A DNA stretch of 64,000 nt from the NCBI GenBank assembly GCA_965153455.1, contig OZ234497.1, forward strand, positions 11,594,001 to 11,658,000, given 5' to 3'. A program made the position numbers and the translations under genes. This DNA comes from Sphagnum compactum (Eukaryota; Bryophyta; Sphagnopsida; Sphagnales). Under the pieces are notes generated by a model. The model made no database searches, had not been told where the DNA came from, and saw only the letters and a program-made list of their open reading frames with translations. Numbering within the stretch: the first letter of the stretch is position 1; each line of letters begins with the position of its first letter. Shown here in pieces: positions 34,932 through 48,500 of this stretch.

Positions 34932-35889
34932 TAGATAATAAAAAGTAAAAACTAGTGTTGGGTGGGTATTTGATATTTATTAACAATATAGTTAGGTTTA
35001 GTTTTTAAAACACATAACCATGAAGGTATATGCCTTTAAGAAAAATTTAACAACAAACCGTCTGGTTATGAGTTTTTGAAATTGAGAATACAAGGATAGA
35101 AATTGGGGACAAGGTTTCAATTCCTTGTGTCAGCAATTATGAATGAGGTTCTTTGACAAAAACCCAACCAAATATATATATTTTATTATTACAAATACTT
35201 TGGTAAAAAACATTAAGCCAATTTTTGTAAATCAAAAGCACAAGGGGCTTAAAATTTTAGTGTATAGAAAAATAAATTCCAAATTTCAAGCCTTGCAACT
35301 TACACTAAGGAACATTAATATCTATTAATTCTTGTACATTTTTTATTAATAAAAAATCACTATTCATTTACTAAAAAAAAACCACTATTCATTAGTTTTG
35401 GTAAGAAAAGATGTGGAGGTGTTTTTCAATCATAGTTCAAAGGCTTTGTTTTTATTTATTAAATGAGTCCAAGCGTGGTAAATTAGATTACTTATATTAC
35501 TCGTAGCATAAATGGAAAGTAATCATAAGTAGGTTCTAATCTATTAAATTAAAAAAATTTACTGAATTTTTTTTATCTTAACATAATTAACATACATATT
35601 TACCTACCTCTTTATTTATTTATTTATTTATTTAATGTATTTTACATAGTTATTTAAGAATAATGTTGTGTGAACTAAAAGGCTCTAGTGTTGTGTGGAC
35701 ATGAAAATGTTTCTTTCTCTAAAAAATTAGTCCCATGTTATTTATCATCTTTTCCAAATGATGAACAATATAAATAGATGCACCATAAACATCCAAAACA
35801 TAAGAAATATTTTTAAAATGCAGGCCATTTGGGATGAGCCAATTGAAAAGGCTCAACCTTAAAGGCCAAATTCAAAATGAAATAGGATT

Positions 35890-36120
35890 TTCCTACCTAG
35901 GTCATCTAGGTGTAGGCTTAATCTAGATGGTGTACATTGAAACCTAGTAAAGGTCATAGCTTAGGTTGCCTTAGCTTACTTTAGGCTTCTTTACCTAGTT
36001 GTTAGTTATAGGCTCTTAGACTTAGGTTTAGGAGCTTAGGTTATAAGTTCTTAGACATAAGGACTTTAAGAGTGAGTATTTAATTTGAGGTCTAACCTAG
36101 GTTGTTCAGGTTCTATCCAT
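35890..36120. repeat. Degenerate TTAGG/CCTAGG-rich tract
   Basis: The sequence repeats variants of TAGGTTATAGG, TTAGACTTAGG and CCTAGGT without a strict period. Related tracts lie at 5.1-6.05, 38.0-38.5 and 39.1-39.2 kb. Confidence 0.6.
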
Positions 36121-37389
36121 GTGGCATAGCCTAGTGGCCAATGTTTAAATGCCGCGTGGCATAATTTGGGTGGCCATTATTTAAATGCCACATGACATTT
36201 GCTTAGTCAAAATGGTGTTTGACCGGTCAAAGAATCATTTGATTGTTGTATTGACCAGTCAAAAATAATAGTTGAAAATACTAATAAAAAGTACTAGTAA
36301 AAAATGCCAACCTAGGCCTAGTCAAAAAGTACACAACCCAATCACAATGAACAAGTTTAAAACGACTTGTCCAAAATGATTGAGAGGTTTTTTTTACGCC
36401 TGTCCAAAATGTGTTTTTTTTACCAATATTTCTAGTCAAAAGAATTAGGAATTCTAGTAGTGTTCGTACCATTGTTGATGTTGACCTTGAAGATCTTGTC
36501 ATCCTTCCATATTGTGGGCCTAGAAGCTTGTACCCTTCTTTGACCATTGTTGTATACATGCCCTTTTGTGACTTATTTGCTGGTAATTTTGTTCTTGTGC
36601 AACCTTTAGACTTTGTAGTCTATCATGTCTAGATAGGAAGGGCCAAAAATGATGTTGTAAGATATCAATAGAATGAGGATTATAGGAAGGTCCATGTTCA
36701 ACGGTGGGTTCTTGTGAAAAAGGGAGCCAAGAATGATGAGGAATTATATCATAATTGTTGCTTGAGCAAGTGGAAGTGTAATCATGTAAACCCAAAACAA
36801 TGGGTTGAGATCTCCTTTGTCACGTTTTTATTTTCAATTAGAAGTAATACCATAGTTAATTCCATTATAAGTATTAGTGCGACCCATGCATATAAGGCAA
36901 AAGCTATTCTTAATGCAACTAACAATAACTTTTGTGCATTGTAGTTGCAGATTGAGTTTTTATGAACATAAAGTAAAAATGTTAGTGATTGTTTATGTTC
37001 TTTAAGTGGATTTAGTTTTTTTTTCAAATGGGATTTTAATGTTCTAGAATATATTCAATGTGCGTGTGTGGGTTCATGGAGAAAAATATTAATGTTTGTC
37101 CTTTTTATAAACATTCCAAAGTGTAGAATTTTTTTCAATATGGACATTGCTTATTATAATGTCATCCAAAGTGTATGAAAAACTACTATAGAGGTGAATC
37201 TTCAAAAAAAAAATTAATGTTATGGGTGTACAAATTTTTTGTCAATGTTTGTTGGCATTAATGATACATATGAAAAATGTGGCAATCATGTGCTTAAGTT
37301 TATGATTGGTGGTCGACAAGTTCTAACCTTGATTTCAACCAATTGGTTCAGTTTATACTAAATTCAACAAATTTTCATTTGAATAAATT

Positions 37390-37915
37390 GTTTGCAATTG
37401 ACAGTAGGAGGATGTAAATTACTCAAAATTTGGTGAACACCACATCGATTTGACTGTGAACTATGAAAAATTTCGTTCCAAACTAACGTTCTTGTGGAGA
37501 TTTTATGAAAATTAATTAAAATATGGTTGAAAGTCCTACAATTCAAAAGCCACTAGATAGGTTTTCGCTTGACAATCATATTAAATTTGAATGCAAATTC
37601 AAGTTCTTAATGAAAATTTATGAAATTACATGATGGCATGGTGATAATTCCTCCTATTTGGCAATGAACAGATGGCTTTCGACATTTGCACCATGTTGAA
37701 TTTTGTTTCAAATTTAGTATCTTGTCGAAAATTTATGAAATTACATGATAACTTGTTTGAAATTCCTCCTATTCGGTGGCCACCAGATGAGTGTTGTTCC
37801 CCAACATGTTGAGTTTGGTGTCCAATATTGTTTCTTGTTGAAAAATTATGCAATTACATGAAAAGATGGTTGAAATACCTCCTATTTGTTGGCCATCAAA
37901 TGATTTTTTTGGCCC
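37390..37915. repeat. Degenerate ~116-bp tandem array
   Basis: At least four diverged units recur about every 113-116 bp. They are marked by ATGAAATTACATGA-like words near 37503, 37619, 37735 and 37848, each followed by GAAAT(T/A)CCTCCTATT and a CCACCAGATG-like end. It resembles old satellite sequence. Confidence 0.75.
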
Positions 37916-37989
37916 CCCTAACGTTTTGAATTAAGTCCATAATTAAAATTAAAGTCCGGAATTAATTAAATATGTGTTTTATGTTAAAG

Positions 37990-38480
37990 GTACCCTAGGT
38001 TAATCATAGGTTATTCTTAGGTTATTATACATATTTTATGTCAAATTATTTGACCTTAGGTTATTCTAAATTATTATTGGTTATTATAGGTTATTTCATT
38101 TTAGATTATTTTAAGTTACTATATCTTAAGTTATTTTTTGTTATTCTAGGTTATTCAAAGTTATTATGAACTATTTTAAGTTATTTCGCCTTAAAATATT
38201 TTTAGGTTATTCCACCATATGTTATTTTTGGCTATTTTAAGTTATTTATTATTATTTTGGTATAACTTATTGCAATATATTCTACCATAAGTTATTATTG
38301 GTTATTTAAAGTTAATTTAACTTAAGTTATTTTAGGCTATTGCACTTTAAACCATTTTATGCCATTATACCTTAGATCATTTTGAAGTTATTATATCTTA
38401 AATTATTCTTAATTATTTTAGGTTATTTAAAATTAGTCCATATTAAGTTAAATTTTACATAATTCCTTTTATAGGGTCCA
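37990..38480. repeat. Degenerate TTAGGTTATT repeat tract
   Basis: For about 500 bp the sequence consists largely of imperfect (TTAGGTTATTN)n words. A smaller patch recurs at about 39070-39170. It has no coding potential. Confidence 0.7.
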
Positions 38481-41400
38481 AGCATGGTAAATTATATTGT
38501 TCATGTTCCTTGCAACATAAATGAAAAGTAGTCATCAATTAAGTTTTGATATATTGAACTTAAAAATATTATTTAATTCAATGATTCATATGAACATTTT
38601 TTTCAATTTTGCTAAAACTTTAAATAAAGATTACATGTTTAAAGCATGTTTAAGTATATTCGTTGAAATTCAAGCAAGGTTCACAATCTATTTTATAGCC
38701 TTCAAGTAGTTTTTAAGTAGGTGAAATATTGCATTTTTAAATTTTTGAATTAGTAGGGTCTTAAAATATATTTGTGGCTTTTCATCTTTTTCACATTCTT
38801 ATCAAAATATATGCAATTTGCAACATAAAAGTAAGTTTGAAAAAAAAAATTGCTAGACAATTTCAAACACATTTGTTATTTGCTTTTATCATATTGAAGT
38901 TCTTCAAATTTTATATTCAACTTATCGTAAACCAATGGAGGCATAGATGTTTTCAAAATGAAACATAAAAAAATTTCCAATCTATTTTCTTGTGTTTATG
39001 TAAAAAACTATCATATTTTTAAATGAGATTTTAGGTGGATATACTTTGTGGTCTAATTTACCATGCTTTCACTTTATAACCTATTTTAAGATATTTTATT
39101 TTAAGTTATTTAATTATATTCCAGGTTATTTTAGGTTGTTCTATCTTATGTCATTTTATGCTATTATATTTTAGGACAAAAAAAATTAAAGTAAAATATT
39201 TAAAATATTTTATAATAATTTAAAATAAAATAAAGTTTTTACCAAGGTATTTATAACAACATCCAAAACATTATTTCAATTAATAATGAATTATATCAAC
39301 TAGTATTGAAATGATGTTTACATAGTGACCTTATAGTGACATAACTATAGTTAAGGTGAAATGATTATGGTGAAGTGGAAGAAGTTCTTATAATGATTTA
39401 AGTTAATGAAGTATACCCCATTTTTATACTAATGTTTTGATATTTGCACCCATAATACCATAATTATCACAAAAGTTTGAAGCCATATCATGAACCAAAC
39501 AAAATGAAAAAAAATAGAATGTTAGTGACCATGGTTGATAACCTTTAGTTTCTAAAGCTTTTAACACTATGTAGTTTAAAATTCTGAAAATTTGACATTT
39601 TCGGCAATAAAATTTCAAAACATTAGTAATTAATTCATAATAATTACCTCTAAATTTGTTAAAATAGGCACTAAATTAACATTAATCTTAATTCAAAACA
39701 AGTAAAAATGTAATGTCTCTACTCTAACATGCACAAATTTTGTTGCAAGTGTTATGTTAGACAAGGTTTGTAGGTCATTACAATTTCAACTTCTCACCAT
39801 TATTTTGCATTGTCACTATTGTCAATAACTTGTAGAAAAAAGTTTATTTTCTACTTATGTGATGGTATTGTGGGACATAATTTGGGAATTTAAATGCAAT
39901 GTATATTGCCTTATGGTCAATTCAATAAACTTAAACTTTTGACATGCATTATTCAATTATGGCATTATCCATTTGTGATCAATATGAGATCCATAAATTG
40001 TTGTGTTTTTCTTAAATTGAAGGTCCATTGAACATTATTCCATAAAGTTTATAATTTCGTTTGGTTGTGTTATTTTGATCAAACATGTCAATATTGAAAT
40101 TGCCAATTATTATTGTGGGACAAAAAATTGGCATTAAATCCAGAAACCTCTAAAGGTGAATTATGAACATTGAAAAGGATTTTTTTGGGGGGTTTGTATA
40201 TTACTATTATATGAATGGCCTTTTTCTGAATGTATTGAATGTTGTTACACTATATTAAGTTCCCAAAGATGTAAATGTTTTGTGTGATGATAAGGTTGTG
40301 AAATTGTTATATATAATCATTGTACAATTTTGTTCATTTACACTTATTATTGAATCCATTGTTCTAACAATTTTTAAAAATGTACTATTTGATGAAATGT
40401 TTCAAAGTGTGTTTCCTTGAGACATAATATATGAGTTGTTTTGAGATGGTAATAAAAAAAACAGAATTTTTATGTAAAAACAATAATTTAGTATTGAAAA
40501 ATAATAAGTACATGTGAATTGTGAAATGTGTGTGGTTTGGGGATGAGTGGATCCCACCATGAAATTGTTTGCAATAAGTACATGTCTATGGCAACACTTG
40601 GATCAATTTGGAAAAAAAATCATTTACAAAGGTTAAAAAAGTAAAGTTTTTAAAAAAAAATTACCACAAGAAAATGTTGTATATGTCAAGCCATATTGTT
40701 TATAGACACTAATCAAATAATCCAAATAATTAAGTGTCAATTTTTATGTTCAATGTATGGTATGTGTTGTAGCCAATTGCATTGGAAATTATGTCTTCGC
40801 TATAATGTGAGAAGAATTTGAACCAATTTGGATATCTTTGGATATGGGTTCTTGGTGTCCATGTAGGATATATTTCATATTCATATAAATGTGAATTTTC
40901 GGTTCTTGTGAGTTGACCACATTTGGGGTTAATAATATCCATATGATTTCTTGTGAATTAACTTATTTAGTGGATCCTTGGAATCCTTGAATATTCCATT
41001 TGCACCATTTACTAAACCATCATGTGTTGCATAATTACTAATGCAAACTTCAACGAACATAGTTTTCTTTACTCAAACATGTGAATGCAATCTTGCCATA
41101 GAATTTGCATCATTTTGTAATAGAAATGATTAAAGACATGTGTATATGTTTATCTCATGCACACAATATGTATACAACCCCTTTCATTTTGAAGGAAAGT
41201 TGATTCTCTATGTTTTTGCCTTGTGTCACATGTATAAAATAAATATGGAAAATTTGGATCATTTGGTGGTGTATTAAGAAATTGATAATTTATGGTATCC
41301 ACATCAATGATTGTGTAATAGTGTGAAATTGATTTAGGATGCTAATGAATTATTCATCTCTTTGGCACATGATTAACTTCAATTCATAACATTTGATTTT

Positions 41401-42549
41401 TTTCCATCCAAAAACTTGGAGCTAAACTATTAGTGTTGTTTGTATTAGTTTAAAAACTCCTACATCACAATCTAATTGAATTTGATTAAAAATCCTTAGT
41501 GTTAATCACACTAAGATTATCAAAGAATTTGGTGTGAATGCATTTGATTGATCGTAATTGAAGAAATGGTAAATTTCAATATTCTTTTCCCTATTAATTA
41601 TATTTCATTTAACATTATCAATTCCAATTGGTCATATTTCTTACCAAATTGTCTAATCATTCTTAAGCTCAATGATGGTAAATCTTTACAATTAAGTGGT
41701 ATAGAAAGATTTGGATGAATTTTAGTTCCATCAATGTTAAATGTTGTTTTTCTAGTATATGCCATGAGGAAAATTGTTTTTTTTAAAGAATTGAAAACAT
41801 TTGGGTGAAAGCACATTATATGGAGGCCAACTTAATGTAATCACATTGTACTTTTTTTTAAGGGTGCCCGTGTTTCAACTTTAATCACATCATTATTAAG
41901 AAGGGTTTCACAAAAAACAATTCAAAACATAATTAAAAAGTCAAATGCTAAAAAAATTACATTTTTTATTTCAATTGATTTGATGTTAGAGTACATTTGT
42001 GCAAAAAAATGAAAATGTAACAATGTATTAAAAATGCAAACATATTCTAAAGTTGATTAAAATGATTTTTAATCTTTATGAAATTTATAACATCTATTAA
42101 ACATCATGATTCCATATGATTGGATAGGTTTGTAACCATGTGAAGAGTTTGATTATTATCATATCACAAATTTGAGGTTGTTTTAAGGCATTGATTATAA
42201 GTATGTGGTAAATTGAAAATTTGACAAATAATCAGTTTGAAATGGAAGATGACAAGAATTTTGAGGTGGGCCATGTTTAAAATTCCATATTATTGGATAA
42301 TTAATTCAAATAAAAAACTAATGCAATCTAAATAATAAATAGGCTTTATTATATTGAGTATACCATAATTATACTCATAAATTCCTTGAATTTAATTTTT
42401 AAAATTTAAATAAATTTCAAATAATATTAAATATTATAAAATAATAATATTAGATATCATTAACCAATAAAATTAGATATCATTAGAATTAGAAAATATA
42501 ATAACAAGGTAGTTGACATTTTCACCATTTAGGTTTGTACATTAACTCA

Positions 42550-43930
42550 TTAATAAATTATCACTGGTGAATGTTTAAAAACGTTTAATTCATCAAATGA
42601 GGGGTCATCAAATTTGATGTAGGGATCATTATAAAGTAGGTAGAACTCTAAATGACAAATTTTCATTGCATTAATAATATCACAAACAAACTTGTTGCGA
42701 GATTGTGCAAATTTGATCAAGATATGCACATAATCTAAAAGTGGCAAAATGGCATGCAAACCCACAATTAGCTCCAAGTCATAAATGAGGTTTAGATATT
42801 CATTGGTGGTATTGTTCCTTGTGACATCATCATGCATATTTACAAGAAGTTGATATTGTTCCATCACATGTTTCACAAGAAACAACATGTTAATCCATCT
42901 TGTTTCCATGTTTTTCATCAATTTGTTTCCTTTCTTTGTTAACACATCACACAAGTTTTGAAATTCAAGGAATTTCTTAGGTGATTGAGAAAAAAAACCC
43001 ATATAAAGCTTGAAGGAAGGCCGCCAATTAAACAACCAAACTTAACTTTGATAAAATCAACACAACTAAGTTGGTTTGATGAGTAAAACAATGTATTTCC
43101 ATTATAAATGGAATCACATTCTCCTTCATTTGTGTAGTGACATTAGCTCTTGCACCTTGAAACGTATTGTTAACATCATAGCCCATTGAAAGGAACTTGA
43201 CTTTCAAGTTTTCAACCTTTAAACCCTCAAATGTGACCATGGTTGTGAACATCAAATAAAAAATGTTCTTAGTTGTCCCTTGCACACCCACTTTCTCCAC
43301 ACAAGCCAAAAGTGTCTAATCCGTTTCCAACCTTGAACAAAGGTGCATAGAAATCTAGGATGTATTGTCTATTGTAATAACTTCATTTGCATTAGCATAT
43401 ATGAAATTTTTAGCAACAATTTTGAGTCAATTCGAACAATTCATTCATGGATTTAACTATGCCCCACTCTATAGATCATTCAAATGTTTTTTAAAAGTGT
43501 GCTTGATCTTAAGCATAGTGAAGAGGTCTTTTAGGCCTTCGAAATTTGTCATAACTTGACCTCTAAAGAAGAAATGGTAGATTGGACAAATTTTCATTTT
43601 TTGGGTGTATGTTTTACAATTAAATCTAGAACATAAGGACATTCAAAGATAGTGTAGTTTCATTCATTTTCTGCACGTTGGCCCTTACCATTCAAATATG
43701 AAAAACTTACTTCAACCTTTGGACCAGCAACTTTGGTTCTGTGATGTCTTGCATGTTTCAACAAGTTATCAAACTTTAGGACAAGAAGCTTCTCCTAGCC
43801 TTCTACCTTTGAATAAATAACACAACATACTTATGCACATTACCTTTGCTATCTACTACAAATTCTGCCCAAGGAAGGTGCATGACCCACTTATCTTGGA
43901 AGTGTTGCATATCTTCACTATCATTTTATT
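42550..43930 (-). pseudogene. hAT-like transposase remnant (TTF zinc-finger type)
   Basis: On the minus strand, a stretch near 43920-43700 reads HFQDKWVMHLPWAEFVVDS and LLKHARHH with interruptions, like the N-terminal TTF-type zinc-finger region of plant hAT-derived proteins. Frame 43309-43028 carries GYDVNNTFQGARANVTTQMK and IHCFTHQTNLVV, the DGAxNM-xGxxxG-xHCxAHxxNL core. Frame 43035-42550 carries FFSQSPKKFLEFQN and METRWINMLFLVKHVMEQY, the conserved TRW region. Frameshifts and stops separate the parts, and the typical Asp before G-A-N is altered, so it is inactive. Terminal inverted repeats were not identified. Confidence 0.75.
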
Positions 43931-45529
43931 TATTTATTTTCATTATTGAGGTGAACTTAAAGGCTTTTTTGGACGTGTAGCGAAAGATCGTGAAACATTC
44001 AATTCATGATCAACTTCAAATCATGATCACCTTGAGCTTGCATGTTAGGAACATGAAAGATGGGCCTAAACCTAGAATTTGTTAGGATCAACAAAAGAGG
44101 AGACATTCTTGTTGCTCCAACCTCAATGCTCATCAACAATCCCATACATCATCCGTAGTCCAACACTTCATCGTTCAACACCATTGTCTAAGCACAAGCT
44201 TTTAAAATCAATACTGTTTGGTGCCACCCCCAAAAGTTTGAGCAATGAACAATGAAAACAATTTGGATTTTGTACAACTTGAGGGTTCACCAAACCAAAC
44301 AACACATTCAAAAAATGTCATTGTTACAAGTTTGTGATTCTACAAATCTATAGAGCCATAAACACCTATGGCTACACAAGTCCATAATTTGGTATGCACA
44401 AGGCTACACATAAGAACAAAGGTTGAACATTGATGCGTTTATGATCTTCATAGAGTTGGAAAAGCGAAAAGCTCCTCTAAGTTGTGAGGAGTGATGATGG
44501 TGAGAGTAACAAGCTTTTTGGTGATTTTTAGCCACAAAGAAAGAAAAAAAAAACCCGCTCCGGAGTAGCTGACATCCAAATATAAATTAGCCTTTGCATA
44601 ATTATACTTGAGTATCAAATTCTTGAAATGTGAAATTGGGCCTATTGCAAAATTGCACCCAATTTATTGAAATAATTAAATATATTGGCAACTTCTGCCA
44701 ATTATGAGGCAGGTATGGTAACATTTCTTGTTAAATATGCCACATTTGTAACAAATGTAGCATGAGGTCTCCACTCTCCACGTTCAGTTAAATCTTATTT
44801 AGTTTCAGCACCTGGGCATCAACCTAGGAGAGAGCAGCAGCTTCCATGGAGCTCGACCAATTTTCATTGCTTGGGCAGATTGGGTGCTAAGTTTTTATCA
44901 AGTTCTTTGTGAAAAAAATCAGTTGAGAGTTAAAAAAAATAATTTTCAGAGACAAAAATCACTCTAGATACCCTAACTTTTGCTCTGTTGGTTGGAAAAT
45001 TGAACAACAAACAAACATGCATGCCACCTCATCAAACTTGCAACTGGTTCCTGGACTGCATTGTCAACATGTCACTTGCTCATTCAGAGTTCAAGAATCC
45101 AGAACAGATATGTTACAATGGTAGCAGCTGCCACAATATGTTACAAACCAAGCTACAGTCTACTAGTAGACTAGTCTCCTAATTCTAACGGATTCCTGAG
45201 TTCTTGATGGAAGCCTTTCTTGCCAACGTCCCGGATTGTCAAGATTCTGCATTGACCCAATCTATCAATCAATACCTTTTCCTTTCTGCATTTTGTATAT
45301 TTGTGCTGTTTTGCTGCTGTGATCTTCGATTTACTGTACTCTTCTTGGAGCTGGAACGAGGTTCCTTCACTTTGGGCTTTTGGGTTTAAAGCTTTGCGGT
45401 TATTTCGTTTTGGAGAGTTTCTCTCGTTGAGCTGCCGGGGGTTTATATTATGGTCAGGGTTTAGGACGCTTGCAATAGCTGTTAGAAGATGTTTTGAAGA
45501 TCAGAAGTGGGCAGAAAATTGGAAACAAA
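43931..45529. other. Spacer and 5' flank of epsilon-tubulin
   Basis: No other gene is supported. The last 300-700 bp before 45530 are less AT-rich than the spacer to the left and probably contain the promoter and 5' leader. An exact start site or TATA box cannot be assigned. Confidence 0.5.
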
Positions 45530-48500
45530 ATGCCACGGGAAATCATAACACTGCAATGCGGCCAATGTGGTAACCAGGCATGCCACTTTCCCCATACTCC
45601 CTCCTTTACAAGCTTTTCTCTATACTTCAACGGTCATTGAACTGTTCAAAAACTCATCAGAAAATCTATGGTTGAAAAATCTTTTATGTCACCAGCTCGC
45701 ACCAGTTTTAACCTTGAAGAAGCTCTGCAGAAGATTTGAAAGACTTGTGAACCGTGAGCTGCTGCACAGATAGGATGTAGGTTCTGGGACTTGGCGTTGA
45801 GAGAACATGCCTCTCACACTACAAACGCCACTTTTGATCATGCCCTCTCCAGGTCTCCACTTCATGATTCCTCCCTCAAAGACTCTTTGTGTCTTCTCAA
45901 GGGTTTGGATAACTCTCTTTTTCTGGAGCTTAAATCCTTGGCAATGATGACCATTGTTGATGACTACTGTAATCATTATAATTGATGTGCAGTTTTTTCC
46001 GTAACGTAGACACAAGGCATAGCCCACCTCTGGAAATTCCTACAGGCACTGGCAATTCTCCTATCCGATCGTTAAAGGTTTGAGTACCGAGTATCAAACT
46101 GGAAACACCCACAACAGCAATACATGCACACAGTCACAATAGAGTCATTTCTAAGGAAGCTACTAAGTTGGTTGTGACCACATCAGAGAACCTGAAATGA
46201 GCAAATTGTGTGAAGTGTGCTCGTCACTTTCCTTTTGAATTTGGTATCCCACATTCCCTAGATACACTGACTGACTAATGAATTGGCATCTGATGGCAAA
46301 GTATGAGAATGCAACTGCAAAGGAAAAGTAGGAAAATCACAAAATGCTTTGCTGCAGGCAAGGGCCGTACTCATAGACATGGAGGAGGGTGTCATCAAGC
46401 AACTTATTTCTGTGAGTCAAGTTTCTGGAAAAACTCTTTGGAACAGGCTCTATCGTTGCTTCCAGTTTGTATCCCAATTCATACTTGGCATTTGTCAGCA
46501 TTAAGGTCCAGACAAAAGGGACTTATAAACTGAGCTGTATTTTCTGCAAACTGTGCCAGAGTGGTGAGTGGAATGCCTTTTGACTTGAGTGAGTATCCAA
46601 GCTCTGGAAATAGATGAACAATCAACACCATTTGTTCAAACCGACATACTTGTCGCTGTATTATTTCTTACAGGGACATTTAGGAGATCTCTTTGATACA
46701 AAACAGTACATTACTGGCAACTCAGGATCTGGCAACAACTGGTAAGATTCATCTTGCACTGCACTCAGAAAATGTTTTCTTGACCATTTATATGGTTCTG
46801 AGACTTCCATTCTCAAGCGGTTCAATTGAAATTCAGCCTTTAGGACAAAACATCCATGACCCTGTGTAATTACACCCATGGGTGTGAGGCTCATATGGTG
46901 GCCCTCAGTTATGAAACCACGTGTTTGCTCAGGGCTCAGGGACACGAGGTCTATGGACCTGAATATGCTGATGACATACTTGAGAAAATCAGGAAACAGG
47001 TACTTGTAACCAAGATTTTGCTGCTCAAAACACCAGACATAGATACTTCCTCTGTTTTCCAGTCTAATGAGAACTGGGCTTACAATCTAGATCTCAGAGC
47101 TCTGGACAAACAAATTTCTAAGACTTGCCATGAAGTACACAACAGTGCTTCGCTCTAACCTAAGGTCAAAATTTTTGTGTTTGGGAACTAAAGGGACTAA
47201 CATAGCTTAAGATGTGCTACTTGGAATTGTAAATCAGTGTGGCACAATTGCCCCTGAGGTATAATAGGTCAGTAGGGTGAAGGTTCTGCCAAAAATAGAT
47301 CTTATAATTGTCCAAGGATTGATGAAGTGGAAATTTTTTCTTTCTTGTAGAGTTGAACAAAGCATTTTGAATTGATTATGGCCCTCTGTTGCATGTCAGT
47401 CTTTTCTCAGAACTGATTAGTTGGAGTTTATGGCAGGTGGAACTGTGCGACTCCTTACAAAGTTTTGTGATGCTTCATTCACTGGGGGGTGGGACAGGCT
47501 CTGGTGTTGGGAGCTATATTGTGGAGCTTCTCCATGTAACTTCTGAACTACACCACTCCCATGCAAAAAAACCTCAAGCCAAATCTTTATTCTAATGATA
47601 ATTACCCTGCAATGCTATGATTATTGTTATGAGCTCTGTTTTGATAGGGAAACAATTCTGGATGGATGGCATATGGGCTCTTATGCTTAGGTCTGATATT
47701 TGTCTTCCCAGACTTGAGCAATGCTCAGTTCCTAATGTTAGTGGGAACCCACGAATTGAACTCAGGTTTTTGTTCTTTGTTATCTATCACCAGGATGCCT
47801 ATCCACAGGTCTATCAGTTTTCAACAAGTATATTTCCATCAGTTGATGATGATGTTGTGACATCTCCTTACAACAGGTATGAAATTTACATTACATCAGC
47901 ATATACAGATGTTTTGTGAGAGTGAAGTGGAGATGTGCCATTGTCTAAACCCTGAACAGTTCTTATAAATAATGCAAAAGCTACAATCATTGTATGGTCA
48001 CCAGAAATGTTGAGGTAATGTGAAGATGGGTCATATGTGCAGCCTGCTGGCAACAGTAGCACTGGCAGAGTATGCTGATTGTGTGTTACCAATTGAAAAT
48101 CAAGCCCTTCTTGACATCCTCAGGTCTCCTCTTCCCCCCTTCTTGTCAAATCCAGCTAAACAATCAGCATGGACAAGGAAAAGGTTTCATATAACTTGTT
48201 TCACTGTTTCAGGAAAGCAGTTAGAGTTTGTAAGTTGTTTATTCTTGCTTTCGTCCTTTTTCACTACGTGCATGTCAAGTTGTTTGGAACAAGAATTTTT
48301 TACAGCCAGAAAGAGAACACAAGAGGGAAGCACAGCATTGCAAAAGGAAAAGTGAAAGGAGACAAACCCTTTGACTCGATGAATGGCATTGCCGCCAACC
48401 TTCTTCTCCACTTGACAAGCTCCATGCGGTTTGAAGGCTCTCTTAATGGTATCTAGAAAAAGTTTCACCTTTGCCCACTGTTGGCTGTTGATAGAACCAT

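Larger units (their letters stand above)
33394..42549. other. AT-rich intergenic spacer with degenerate repeats
   Basis: The first 600 bp (to about 34.0 kb) are GC-richer and probably include the Rab3GAP promoter and 5' leader. The open frame 33603-34001 (+) has no recognised domain and lies opposite the expected leader. The rest is AT-rich with scattered low-complexity words, degenerate TAGGTTA tracts and a 116-bp array, listed separately. No gene is supported. Confidence 0.6.
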
